Source: Salinilacustrithrix sp034522155
GTDB taxonomy: Bacteria; Actinomycetota; Acidimicrobiia; Acidimicrobiales; Salinilacustritrichaceae
Direction of reading: 5' to 3'
NCBI GenBank assembly: GCA_034522155.1
Contig: JAXHLP010000006.1
Location: 558,001 to 622,000, forward strand
Length of the DNA stretch: 64,000 nt
Every line of letters starts with the position of its first letter. The first letter of the stretch is position 1. Position numbers and translations under genes: made by a program. The notes under the pieces were generated by a model. That model did not search any database, was not told where the DNA came from, and saw only the letters and a program-made list of their open reading frames with translations. This document shows positions 36,033-44,080 of this stretch, in pieces.

Positions 36033-36395
36033 GTGTTGCGCACGCTCCACGCCGACCTGGCGTGGTTCGTCATCCTCGGCAACGCGCTGGCCGGTGTGTG
36101 GGCGCTCGGCGCCCACTGGCTCGAGCCGCTCCGGGGACGGTGGTTGTGGATCGCCACTGCCGTCGTCCAGCTCTCGTTCTTCGTCCAGGTCGCCCTCGGC
36201 GTCGGGCTGCTGGCCGATGAGGACATCGAGCTCGACCAGTTCCACACCTTCTACGGGTTCGTCGCCCTGGCGACGGTCGGGATCCTGTACAGCTACCGGG
36301 CCCAACTCGAGCAGTACCGCCATCTGCTGTACGGCGGCGGCGGGCTGTTCCTCATGGGGCTGGGTCTTCGCTCCCTCCAGTTCAGCCCGGGGTAG
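36033..36395 (+). CDS. Small four-helix membrane protein of unknown function
   Basis: 120 residues from a GTG three bases after the preceding stop. Three or four membrane helices with conserved-looking His residues at the ends of helices 1 and 3 (LHADLAWF and LDQFHTFYGF), which could ligate heme; the DQFHxxYG pattern recalls small membrane cytochrome-like proteins. Being directly behind the MhuD homologue, it may take part in heme handling. This is inference only; no family name is assigned. Confidence 0.55.
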   Translation: MLRTLHADLAWFVILGNALAGVWALGAHWLEPLRGRWLWIATAVVQLSFFVQVALGVGLLADEDIELDQFHTFYGFVALATVGILYSYRAQLEQYRHLLYGGGGLFLMGLGLRSLQFSPG

Positions 36396-36653
36396 GGCCG
36401 GGGTCAGCGGGCCGTGCCGCGCTTTCCGGCTCGGGCCTCGGCTCCGGGCGTATGGGCCTTCGGTCGTGGGCGCTCATGCACCCGAACATCTCGGCGATGC
36501 GCTTGGGCGTGCCAGCGCACGATGGCGTTCGCCCACAGCCCCAGTGCGGAAAGCCTCCGGTGGACGATCCCTGGGCAGAAGGGCGTCGGTTGCGCTGTGC
36601 ACGCATGGGAAGGCGTCCCCGACCGGGGACGAGGTGCTCACTAGTGTCGACCT
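36396..36653. other. 258-base gap without a convincing gene
   Basis: Short open frames exist on both strands. The longest on the minus strand that starts with ATG runs from 36606 to 36382, about 74 codons, with four Cys and several Arg, and it overlaps the neighbouring gene on the opposite strand. None has a ribosome site or a family motif I recognise. No tRNA-like or known small-RNA structure was found. The last bases hold the TAGTGT box of the next gene. Confidence 0.4.
36642..36647 (+). promoter_or_regulatory. Putative -10 box TAGTGT for the coiled-coil protein gene
   Basis: TAGTGT ends six bases before the GTG at 36654; leaderless arrangement. Confidence 0.4.
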
Positions 36654-37454
36654 GTGGTCGTCGCACTCGTCGTCTGCGCACTGGTCGTCGTCGCGCTCGT
36701 GGTCGCGGTCCTGCGGCTGCGAGCCTGGATCGACGAGCTGACCCGGCTCCTCGACGACACGCGTGGCGAGCGTGACCAGTCGCGCACCGACGCTTCCCAG
36801 GCCACGGCACGGGCCGAGGAGCTCGTGCAGGAACGGGACGACGCGCTCGAGCGGGTGAACCGAGCCCGGCGCGACGCCGCCGAGGTGGCCAACCGGCTGC
36901 GCGACGAGACGACCGCCCGGACCGAGACCGAGAGCGAGCTCGACAAGCTCCGGAGCGAGCTCGACGACGTGCGCGCCGAGCTCGCCGACTCGGCCGCCGC
37001 GGCTGGCGCTGCGGTGCGGGAGCCGGGGGCCGACGCCTCCTACGCCGAGGCCCTGTGGGCGCTGCTGCTGCGCCAGGTCGAACACACGTGGCGGGTCAGC
37101 ATCGCACTCGGCCCCGACGACACCTCCCCGCTCGCCGACGCCGCCGACCCGTTCCGTGCCGCGGTGGAGATCGAGGTCGAGGCGGCACGCGAGGAGGGCG
37201 GCGCCGCCGTCGATCTCGTCTGGGCCGACGGCGCCACCAGCCCGGGGCCGGCTCCGGCCGCGTTGGCACTGGCGCTGCTCCGCGAGCTCATCGCCAGGCT
37301 CGGGATCACGGCTGGCCGCACCCAGCTCACGGTTTCGCCGGGCGACGAGCACATCGACGTGCGGGTCGAGGCCGTGGACGACGGCGGCGCGCCGATGACC
37401 GTGGAGCTCCCGACGTCGCTGGAGGTCGAGCCGGGCGTGGCCCGGATCGGCTGA
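36654..37454 (+). CDS. Membrane-anchored coiled-coil protein of unknown function
   Basis: 266 residues from GTG. A single N-terminal membrane helix (2-20) is followed by about 100 residues of charged heptads (WIDELTRLLDDTRGERDQS onwards), a cytoplasmic coiled coil. The last 150 residues are a globular alpha/beta domain; the segment LALALLRELIARLG followed by TQLTVSPGDEHIDVRV looks like the core of a histidine-kinase-type ATPase fold that lacks the nucleotide-binding motifs. This resemblance is weak. It ends nine bases from the convergent AsnC-like gene. Confidence 0.55.
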   Translation: MVVALVVCALVVVALVVAVLRLRAWIDELTRLLDDTRGERDQSRTDASQATARAEELVQERDDALERVNRARRDAAEVANRLRDETTARTETESELDKLRSELDDVRAELADSAAAAGAAVREPGADASYAEALWALLLRQVEHTWRVSIALGPDDTSPLADAADPFRAAVEIEVEAAREEGGAAVDLVWADGATSPGPAPAALALALLRELIARLGITAGRTQLTVSPGDEHIDVRVEAVDDGGAPMTVELPTSLEVEPGVARIG

Positions 37455-37463
37455 CCGGGCGTC

Positions 37464-37700
37464 CTACAGGTGCACCACGGGGCAGGTGAGGGTCCGGGTG
37501 ATCCCACCGATGAGCTGTACCTTGCTCACGACCATCTTGCCGAGCTCGTCGACGGTGCCGGCCTCGGCCCGGGCGATCACGTCGTAGGGGCCGGTGACGT
37601 CCTCGGCCGAGACCACGCCCTCGATGGCGCCGACCTCGCCGGCCACCTCAGCCGCCTTGCCGACCTCGGTCTGGATGAGGATGTATGCGGAGACAGCCAT
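37464..37700 (-). CDS. Lrp/AsnC-type ligand-binding (RAM) domain protein without DNA-binding domain
   Basis: 78 residues. VSAYILIQTEVGKAAEVAGE followed by VVSAEDVTGPYDVIARAEA is a complete ferredoxin-like RAM domain as found at the C-terminus of Lrp/AsnC regulators, but the helix-turn-helix is absent. Stand-alone forms are common in actinobacteria and archaea and probably bind amino acids or act as small adaptor proteins. It lies 129 bases behind pckG's neighbour region on the minus strand, downstream of nothing else. Confidence 0.82.
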   Translation of the reverse strand: MAVSAYILIQTEVGKAAEVAGEVGAIEGVVSAEDVTGPYDVIARAEAGTVDELGKMVVSKVQLIGGITRTLTCPVVHL

Positions 37701-37829
37701 GCCCGAATCGTAGGACACCGGCTCGACGATTGCGCTGAATCGCGAGCGGGATCCGGCCTGCTGCCAGTGCCCTCGCACCACACCTCGCTCGGACGGCTCG
37801 AACAGCTCGGACCACTCGGCCCGGTCGGG

Positions 37830-39629
37830 TCAGGAGGAGAGGCGCTTCTCGAGCTCTTCGAGCTTGCTGCGCAGCGTGTCGGGGAGGCGCTCCCCGATGA
37901 AGTCGAACTGCTGCTCGATCAGCGGGATCTCCTGGCGCCAGGCCTCGGGGTCGACCGACAGCAGCTCGTCGAGGATCTCGTCGTCGAGGTCGAGGCCGCT
38001 GGTGTCGAGCGAGTCGGGCGTGGGGACCTTGCCGATCGGGGTGTCGGCCGCGTCGGCGGTGCCGTCGAGGCGCTCGAGGACCCACTTGAGGACTCGGCTG
38101 TTGTCGCCGAAGCCCGGCCACAGGATCGAACCGTCTTCGCTCTTGCGGAACCAGTTGACCCAGAACAGCTTGGGTAGCTGGGCACCCTCGGTCTCGCCGA
38201 TGTCGAGCCAGTGCTGCATGTAGTCGCCGGCGTTGTAGCCGATGAACGGCAGCATGGCGAACGGGTCGAACCGGACCTCGCCGACCTTGCCGGCGGCGGC
38301 CGCAGTCTTCTCCGAGCTCATGATCGATCCCAGGAAGACGCCGTGCTCCCATTCGCCGGCTTCGGTGACGAGCGGGACGTTCGATGCCCGCCGGCCGCCG
38401 AACAGGATGGCCGAGATGGGCACGCCCTTCGGGTCCTCCCAGTTCGAGGCGATGGTGGGGCACTGGGCTGCCGGCGCGGTGAACCGGGCGTTGGGATGGG
38501 CGGCGGGGACGTCGGAGTCGGGGGTCCAGTCGTTGCCCCGCCAATCGGTGAGATGGGCGGGCGGCTCGGACAGGCCTTCCCACCAGACATCGTCGTCGTC
38601 GGTCTTGGCGACGTTGGTGAAGATGCAGTTGGCGTCGAGGGTGTTGAGTGCGTTGGGGTTGGTGTCCTCGCCGGTGCCCGGAGCCACACCGAAGAAGCCG
38701 GCCTCGGGGTTGATGGCGTAGAGCTGGCCGTCGTCGCCGAACTTCATCCAGGCGATGTCGTCGCCGATGGTCTCGACCTTCCAACCCGGAAGCGACGGGA
38801 CCATCATCGCCATGTTGGTCTTGCCGCACGCTGACGGGAACGCGGCGGCGACGTACTTGGTCTCGCCGCCGGGAGGCGTCACGCCGATGATCAGCATGTG
38901 CTCGGCCATCCAGCCCTCGTCGCGGGCCATGGTCGAGGCGATGCGCAGGGCGAAGCACTTCTTGCCGAGCAGCGCGTTGCCGCCGTAGCCCGAGCCGTAC
39001 GACCAGATCTCGCGGTCGTCGGGAAAGTGGCAGATGTACTTGTTGTCGGCGTCACACGGCCAGGCCACGTCGGGCCGCTCGTTGCCGTCGGCATCGACGA
39101 GCGGGTACCCGACCGAGTGCAAGCACTTGACCCACTCGCCGTCGCCGAGCACGTCGAGCGCGCCCTGTCCCATGCGGGTCATGATCTTCATGTTGACGAC
39201 CACGTACGGGCTGTCGGTGAGCTGCACGCCGATGTGGGCGATGGGCGAGCCGAGCGGGCCCATCGAGAACGGCACCACGTACATGGTCCGGCCCCGCATG
39301 GCGCCGCGGTAGAACTCGAGCACCTCGTCCTTCATCTCCGCCGGGGGCCGCCAGTTGTTGGTGGGGCCGGCGTCGATCTCCTTCGCCGCGTTGATGAAGG
39401 TCCGCTCCTCGACGCGGGCCACGTCGGCCGGATCGGAGTTGCACAGGAAGCTGTTGGGCCGCTTGCGCTCGTTCAGGCGCGTGAAGGCGCCTTGGTCGAT
39501 CAGGAGGCTCGTGAGCCGATCCCATTCCTCCTCGGAGCCGTCGCACCACTCGATGGCGTCGGGCCGGAAGATCTCGGCCCAGTCCTCGACCCAGGCCTGC
39601 AGCTCGCTGTTCTCGGTGGTGGATGCCAT
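37830..39629 (-). CDS. pckG: Phosphoenolpyruvate carboxykinase (GTP) PckG
   Basis: 599 residues from an ATG at 39629, the normal length of the GTP-dependent enzyme. FPSACGKTNMAM is the P-loop with the reactive Cys of GTP-type PEPCK; CNSDPADVARVEERTFI, MGPLGSPIAHIGVQLTDS and SYGSGYGGNALLGKKC are the PEP/oxaloacetate and metal sites. It interconverts oxaloacetate and PEP in gluconeogenesis. An inverted repeat, GTCGCA and TGCGAC around four bases, lies in the 60 bases upstream of the start and could be regulatory. Confidence 0.96.
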   Translation of the reverse strand: MASTTENSELQAWVEDWAEIFRPDAIEWCDGSEEEWDRLTSLLIDQGAFTRLNERKRPNSFLCNSDPADVARVEERTFINAAKEIDAGPTNNWRPPAEMKDEVLEFYRGAMRGRTMYVVPFSMGPLGSPIAHIGVQLTDSPYVVVNMKIMTRMGQGALDVLGDGEWVKCLHSVGYPLVDADGNERPDVAWPCDADNKYICHFPDDREIWSYGSGYGGNALLGKKCFALRIASTMARDEGWMAEHMLIIGVTPPGGETKYVAAAFPSACGKTNMAMMVPSLPGWKVETIGDDIAWMKFGDDGQLYAINPEAGFFGVAPGTGEDTNPNALNTLDANCIFTNVAKTDDDDVWWEGLSEPPAHLTDWRGNDWTPDSDVPAAHPNARFTAPAAQCPTIASNWEDPKGVPISAILFGGRRASNVPLVTEAGEWEHGVFLGSIMSSEKTAAAAGKVGEVRFDPFAMLPFIGYNAGDYMQHWLDIGETEGAQLPKLFWVNWFRKSEDGSILWPGFGDNSRVLKWVLERLDGTADAADTPIGKVPTPDSLDTSGLDLDDEILDELLSVDPEAWRQEIPLIEQQFDFIGERLPDTLRSKLEELEKRLSS

Positions 39630-39693
39630 CTGTCCAGTGTCGCCTTTCGTCGCACCATTGCGACTTCGGTCGGGGGAAGAAGGCCGTACCGGC

Positions 39694-39948
39694 CTAGATC
39701 CCGTAGTCGAGGGGCACGTCGTCCTGTGGGAAGTGCGGCGTGCGCATGTCCACTTCGGATCCCAGTCGAAGGCGCGTCGCCCGATCGTCATCATCGACGT
39801 CGAACACGACACGCTGACCCTGCCGGAGCATGCGGAAGACGGAGCCATCGAGAGCGCCCGCGGCGAGGTCGTACTCGGCGAGCGCGGTGTCGGTGATGAC
39901 CACGCCGTCGCCGGTGACCGGGTCGTAGGACTTGATGACGCCCTGCAC
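39694..39948 (-). CDS. Cold-shock-domain-like small protein
   Basis: 84 residues from a GTG at 39948. VQGVIKSYDPVTGDGVVITDT resembles the first strands of a cold-shock domain (GxVKWFxxxxGxGFI), and VFRMLRQGQRVVFDVD resembles its last strands (LxEGQxVxFxV). The RNP motifs are weak, with Tyr and Val in place of the aromatic residues, so nucleic-acid binding is uncertain. The last 15 residues are not part of the fold. It reads leftward from the same gap as the FakA-like gene. Confidence 0.6.
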   Translation of the reverse strand: MQGVIKSYDPVTGDGVVITDTALAEYDLAAGALDGSVFRMLRQGQRVVFDVDDDDRATRLRLGSEVDMRTPHFPQDDVPLDYGI

Positions 39949-40069
39949 CTTGCCGGAACCTCGCTCGCTCTCGAAGGGGTCGGACCCGCAGCCAACGGCT
40001 GCGACTGAGGGTTCGGCCACCCTAACCGTGCCCCATGACGGCACACCAGACGGTCGCGACGCGGTTCCC

Positions 40070-40168
40070 GACTCCGTCGTCATGTCGGCGTAGGTGTGAT
40101 CCGTCCGACTTCGTCGGCCCCGTCGGGTCCTGCGACTCGTTCGGACTCCGTTGTCATGTCGTCGTAGG
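40070..40168 (+). repeat. Duplicated 25-bp promoter segment upstream of the DAK2 gene
   Basis: 40070-40094 and 40144-40168 match at 23 of 25 bases with a 74-base period, and each ends in a TAGG sequence that starts a -10-like box. The second copy leads directly into the gene at 40180. Confidence 0.75.
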
Positions 40169-40170
40169 CT
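40165..40170 (+). promoter_or_regulatory. Putative -10 box TAGGCT for the DAK2 gene
   Basis: TAGGCT ends nine bases before the ATG at 40180, inside the second copy of the duplicated segment. Confidence 0.35.
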
Positions 40171-40179
40171 CGCCGCCGA

Positions 40180-41862
40180 ATGGCAGCGCTGGATCAACTC
40201 GACGCAGACGCCTTCGGGCAGGCGGTCACCGTGTTCGGCGACGCGCTCGCCGAACACCAGGAGGTGCTCAACCGGCTCAACGTGTACCCGGTGCCCGACG
40301 GCGACACGGGCACCAACATGACCCTCACCGTCCGGTCGGTGGCCGAGGCGGTCGGCGAGGCCGGCGACCACCCCGACATGGCCACCACTTGCAAGGTGGT
40401 GGCCCACGGGTCGCTCATGGGAGCGCGCGGCAACTCGGGGGTCATCCTCTCCCAGCTCCTGCGGGGCATCACCGAGGTCGTGCGCGATCACGACACGATC
40501 GACGCCGCCGTCTTCTCCACCGCGCTCGGTCGGGCGTCGGAGATGGCCTACGAGGCCGTGCAGCGTCCGGTCGAGGGCACGATCCTCACCGTGGTGCGCG
40601 AGAGCGCCGAAGCGGCCAGCAGCGCCACCGGCGACGGGGCGTCACTGGTCGACGTGCTGGCCCGCACCCGCGAGGCCGGCCAGGTCAGCCTCGACCACAC
40701 GCCCGAGCTGCTGCCCGTGCTCGCCGAGGCCGGCGTGGTCGACGCGGGCGCGGCGGGTTTTCTGCTGCTGCTCGACGCCCTGCTCCACGTGGTCGACGGC
40801 CGCGATGTGCCGTCACCGCCGGAGGCTCCCGAGGGCGCGGCCGACCGGGTGCGCGCCACCGACCGAGCCGGCGTGACCGCCGAGACCGGGAAGCACGTCT
40901 CCGAGCTGCGCTACGAGGTGATGTACCTCCTCGAGGCGCCCGACGAGTCGATCGCCGGCTTCCGCGAGGTCTGGGCCGGCATCGGGGATTCGATCGTGAT
41001 CGTCGGTGGCGACGGGATCTACAACTGCCACATCCACACCGACGAGATCGGCGCGTCGATCGAGGCCGCGATCGAGATCGGCCGTCCGCGCGAGATCCGG
41101 ATCACCGACCTACTCGACGAGCTCCACGAGGTCGAGGAGGAGCGTTGGGTGCGCGAGGCCGGGGAGGATCCCGAGCCCGAACCCGAGCCGGTCCCGTGCG
41201 GGGTGGTGGCCGTGGCCACCGGCGACGGGATCCGACGGATCTTCGCCAACCTGCGGGTGCAGCACGTCGTGACCGGCGGCCAGTCGATGAACCCGTCGAC
41301 GGCCCAGCTCCTCGAGGCGGTCGAGGCCGTGCCGGCGCCCGAGGTCGTCATCCTGCCCAACAACAAGAACATCATCGCCGTCGCCGAGCAGATCGACGAG
41401 CTCACCGACAAGACCGTGCGCGTGGTGCCCACCCGATCGATCACCGAGGGCCTCGCCGGGCTGATCGGCTACGACCCCGAAGCCGACGCCGGAGCGAACG
41501 CGGCCACCATCGGCGAGCTCTCCAGCGCGGTGGTGCCCGGCGAGATCACGCGGGCGGTCCGGGCGTCCACCTGCGACGTCGGCCCCATCGCCGAGGGCGA
41601 CTGGTTGGGGATCTGCCGCGACGGGATCAAGTCCGTCGAGGCCGACATCGCCGACGCCTGCACCGCACTGCTCGATGCACTGCTCGACGACGACGGCTCG
41701 GGGACCAGCTTCGAGATCGTGACCGTCATCGAGGGCGACGGTGCTTCTGCCGGCGTGACCCGTCACGTCACCGAGTGGCTGGCCGAGCACCGCCCCGATG
41801 TCGAGGCCGAGGTCCACCACGGCGGCCAACCCCTCTACCCCTACCTCTTCGGCGTGGAGTAG
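40180..41862 (+). CDS. DAK2-domain protein, fatty-acid-kinase FakA-like
   Basis: 560 residues. The N-terminal DhaL/DAK2 domain has LNVYPVPDGDTGTNM, whose Asp residues bind the Mg-ATP, and GARGNSGVILSQLLRG. The C-terminal half is the DAK1_2/FakB-binding part with ITDLLDELHE and VILPNNKNI. In firmicutes FakA phosphorylates fatty acids bound to FakB (DegV) to give acyl-phosphates for PlsX/PlsY lipid synthesis; plsX lies 10 kb downstream here. The gene before recG in mycobacteria is of this family, so the order is conserved. Its precise role in actinobacteria is not settled. Confidence 0.87.
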   Translation: MAALDQLDADAFGQAVTVFGDALAEHQEVLNRLNVYPVPDGDTGTNMTLTVRSVAEAVGEAGDHPDMATTCKVVAHGSLMGARGNSGVILSQLLRGITEVVRDHDTIDAAVFSTALGRASEMAYEAVQRPVEGTILTVVRESAEAASSATGDGASLVDVLARTREAGQVSLDHTPELLPVLAEAGVVDAGAAGFLLLLDALLHVVDGRDVPSPPEAPEGAADRVRATDRAGVTAETGKHVSELRYEVMYLLEAPDESIAGFREVWAGIGDSIVIVGGDGIYNCHIHTDEIGASIEAAIEIGRPREIRITDLLDELHEVEEERWVREAGEDPEPEPEPVPCGVVAVATGDGIRRIFANLRVQHVVTGGQSMNPSTAQLLEAVEAVPAPEVVILPNNKNIIAVAEQIDELTDKTVRVVPTRSITEGLAGLIGYDPEADAGANAATIGELSSAVVPGEITRAVRASTCDVGPIAEGDWLGICRDGIKSVEADIADACTALLDALLDDDGSGTSFEIVTVIEGDGASAGVTRHVTEWLAEHRPDVEAEVHHGGQPLYPYLFGVE

Positions 41863-41875
41863 GTCGCTCGTCACT

Positions 41876-41935
41876 CCCTGGCGGGAGTTCCTCGCTTCTG
41901 GAGTTGTTCGCCAGGGGCTCACAACTCCCGGCTCC
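41876..41935 (+). repeat. Intergenic hairpin-type repeat, copy B
   Basis: Starts 13 bases after the DAK2 gene. Arms CCCTGGCG (41876-41883) and CGCCAGGG (41909-41916) are perfectly complementary, and GGGAGTT (41883-41889) also pairs with AACTCCC (from 41923). Shares 21 of 24 bases with copy A at 31067. Confidence 0.6.
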
Positions 41936-41971
41936 GCGATGTTGTCGTATGGCGCGGGCATCATCGGGGGG

Positions 41972-44080
41972 GTGAGCCCGCGAACGTTGGCGTCCCTGAC
42001 ACGCGTCGAGGTGACGCGGCTCGAGGGGGTCGGACCGCAGAAGGCCAAGGCCCTCGCGGAGTTCGGGATCCGCACCGTGTTCGACCTGCTCACCCACTAC
42101 CCGCGGCGGTACATCGACCGCACGCGGGAGGCACAGATCCGCGACCTCCAGGTGGGGGAGACGGCCTCCGTCCTCGCTCGGATCGCCGACATCACCTCCA
42201 AGCGAATCCGGGGTGGACGCGTGATGGTCATGGGCACCGTGCGCGACGCGTCGGGATCGATGCGCATCAGCTTCTTCAACCAGCCCTGGCGGGAGAAGCA
42301 GCTGAAGCCGGGCACCGAAGCCGTGTTCTTCGGCAAGCTCGAGGACTTCCGTGGTCGCAAGCAGATGACCAATCCGATCGTCGATCTCATCGGCGACCGC
42401 ACGGGCCGGGTCGTGCCCGTCTACCCGCAGTCCGAGAAGGTGCGCCTCACGTCCTGGGACATCGGCCGGTGGATCGAGGAATCGCTGCGGCGGGCGGGAG
42501 AGTTCGAGGATCCTGTGCCCGACTTCCTGCTCGACCGGCTCGATCTCATCGACCGGACCAACGCGTTCCGGGGGATCCACGTGCCCGAGACGCCCGACGA
42601 GTGGCCGGTGGCGCGCCGCCGGCTCGTGTTCGACGAGCTCCTCCGCGTGCAGCTCGCGCTCGTGCTGCGCAAACGCCGGCTCGAGGCGACCACGGCGGGG
42701 ATCACCCACGAGGTCACGGGTCGGCTGGCGCAGCGATTCCAGGCCGGGCTCCCCTTCGCGCTCACCGAGAGCCAGGAGCGGGCCATCGCCGAGATCGCCA
42801 CCGATCTGGCCAAGCCGGTCCCCATGCACCGGCTGCTGCAGGGCGACGTCGGTTCCGGCAAGACCGTCGTCGCCGTGGCCACGATGCTCCACGCCGTGGA
42901 GGGCGGCCACCAGGGCGCGCTGATGGCCCCGACCGAGGTCCTGGCCGAGCAGCACGCGCTCGGCGTGCGCGCCATGCTCGAGGGCTTCACCGTCGGCGAC
43001 GAGGGTGCGCTGTTCGACCGGCCGCTGCGGGTCGAGTTGCTCACGAACCGGGTGCCCGTCGCTCGTCGCAAGGAGATCACGGCCGACCTGGCCGACGGGC
43101 GCGTAGACATCGTCATCGGCACCCACGCGCTGCTCTCCGACGACGTCGCGTTCCACTCCCTCGGTGCCGCGGTCATCGACGAGCAGCACCGGTTCGGGGT
43201 GGAGCAGCGGGCGGCGCTGCGGGAGAAGACCGACGGCGCGGTCCCCGACGTGCTGGTGATGACCGCCACGCCCATCCCCCGGACCGCCGCGATGACCGTC
43301 TACGGCGACCTCGACGTCTCGACGCTCGCCCTCCCGCCGGGCCGCACCCCGATCACGACCGAGTGGCCGCGTACCGAGGAGGCGCGGGCGGCCATGTGGG
43401 AGCGCGTTCGAGGCGAGTTGCAGGCGGGCCGCCAGGCCTACGTGGTCTGTCCGCTGGTCGAGGAGTCCGAGAAGCTCGAGGTCAGCTCGGCCACCGACAC
43501 CCACGAGCTGCTGACCGCCACCGAGCTCGACGGCTTCCGCGTCGGGCTCCTCCACGGGCGGATCAAGCCCGACGAGAAGGAGGCGACGATGGCGTCGTTC
43601 CGGGCCGGCGAGCTCGACGCGCTGGTCGCCACCACGGTCATCGAGGTCGGTGTCGACGTGCCCGATGCCACGGTGATGGTCATCCTCGACGCCGACCGCT
43701 TCGGCATCGCCCAGCTCCACCAGCTGCGGGGCCGGGTCGGCCGGGGCGAGCACGCGTCCACCTGCTTCCTGGTCGCCGGCGACGAGTCCAGTGAGGTCGG
43801 CCTGGCCCGGCTGCAGGCGTTGGTCGAGACGACGGACGGGTTCGAGCTGGCCGAGGTCGACCTCGACCTGCGGGGCGAGGGCACGATCATGGGTGAGCGT
43901 CAGAAGGGGATGACCGACCTCAAGCTCGCCTCCCTGGCGCGGGATCGGGCGATGGTGGGCCACGCTCGGGAGGCCGCCTTCGACCTCGTCGACGCCCCCG
44001 ACGGCGTTCCCGCAGAGTTGGCCGACGAGCTGCGCCTGTTCCTCGACGAGGAGGAACAAGCGTTCCTCCTGAAGGGCTAG
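41972..44080 (+). CDS. recG: ATP-dependent DNA helicase RecG
   Basis: About 702 residues from a GTG at 41972; an in-frame ATG at 41939 is an alternative but lies inside the repeat-rich gap. LEGVGPQKAKALAEFGI is the wedge-domain entry, and GDVGSGKT, IDEQHRFGV (motif II), MTATPIPRTAAM (motif III) and RGRVGRGEHAS (motif VI) are RecG-specific. It drives branch migration and regression of stalled forks. The gene sits between the DAK2 gene and an accessory block; in relatives rsmD usually follows closely. Its stop overlaps the convergent GT9-like gene by three bases. Confidence 0.95.
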   Translation: MSPRTLASLTRVEVTRLEGVGPQKAKALAEFGIRTVFDLLTHYPRRYIDRTREAQIRDLQVGETASVLARIADITSKRIRGGRVMVMGTVRDASGSMRISFFNQPWREKQLKPGTEAVFFGKLEDFRGRKQMTNPIVDLIGDRTGRVVPVYPQSEKVRLTSWDIGRWIEESLRRAGEFEDPVPDFLLDRLDLIDRTNAFRGIHVPETPDEWPVARRRLVFDELLRVQLALVLRKRRLEATTAGITHEVTGRLAQRFQAGLPFALTESQERAIAEIATDLAKPVPMHRLLQGDVGSGKTVVAVATMLHAVEGGHQGALMAPTEVLAEQHALGVRAMLEGFTVGDEGALFDRPLRVELLTNRVPVARRKEITADLADGRVDIVIGTHALLSDDVAFHSLGAAVIDEQHRFGVEQRAALREKTDGAVPDVLVMTATPIPRTAAMTVYGDLDVSTLALPPGRTPITTEWPRTEEARAAMWERVRGELQAGRQAYVVCPLVEESEKLEVSSATDTHELLTATELDGFRVGLLHGRIKPDEKEATMASFRAGELDALVATTVIEVGVDVPDATVMVILDADRFGIAQLHQLRGRVGRGEHASTCFLVAGDESSEVGLARLQALVETTDGFELAEVDLDLRGEGTIMGERQKGMTDLKLASLARDRAMVGHAREAAFDLVDAPDGVPAELADELRLFLDEEEQAFLLKG

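Noticed and set aside
36033..36395. CopD/cytochrome b561-type family for the small membrane protein
   Set aside because: Helix number and His spacing do not fit; left as unknown.
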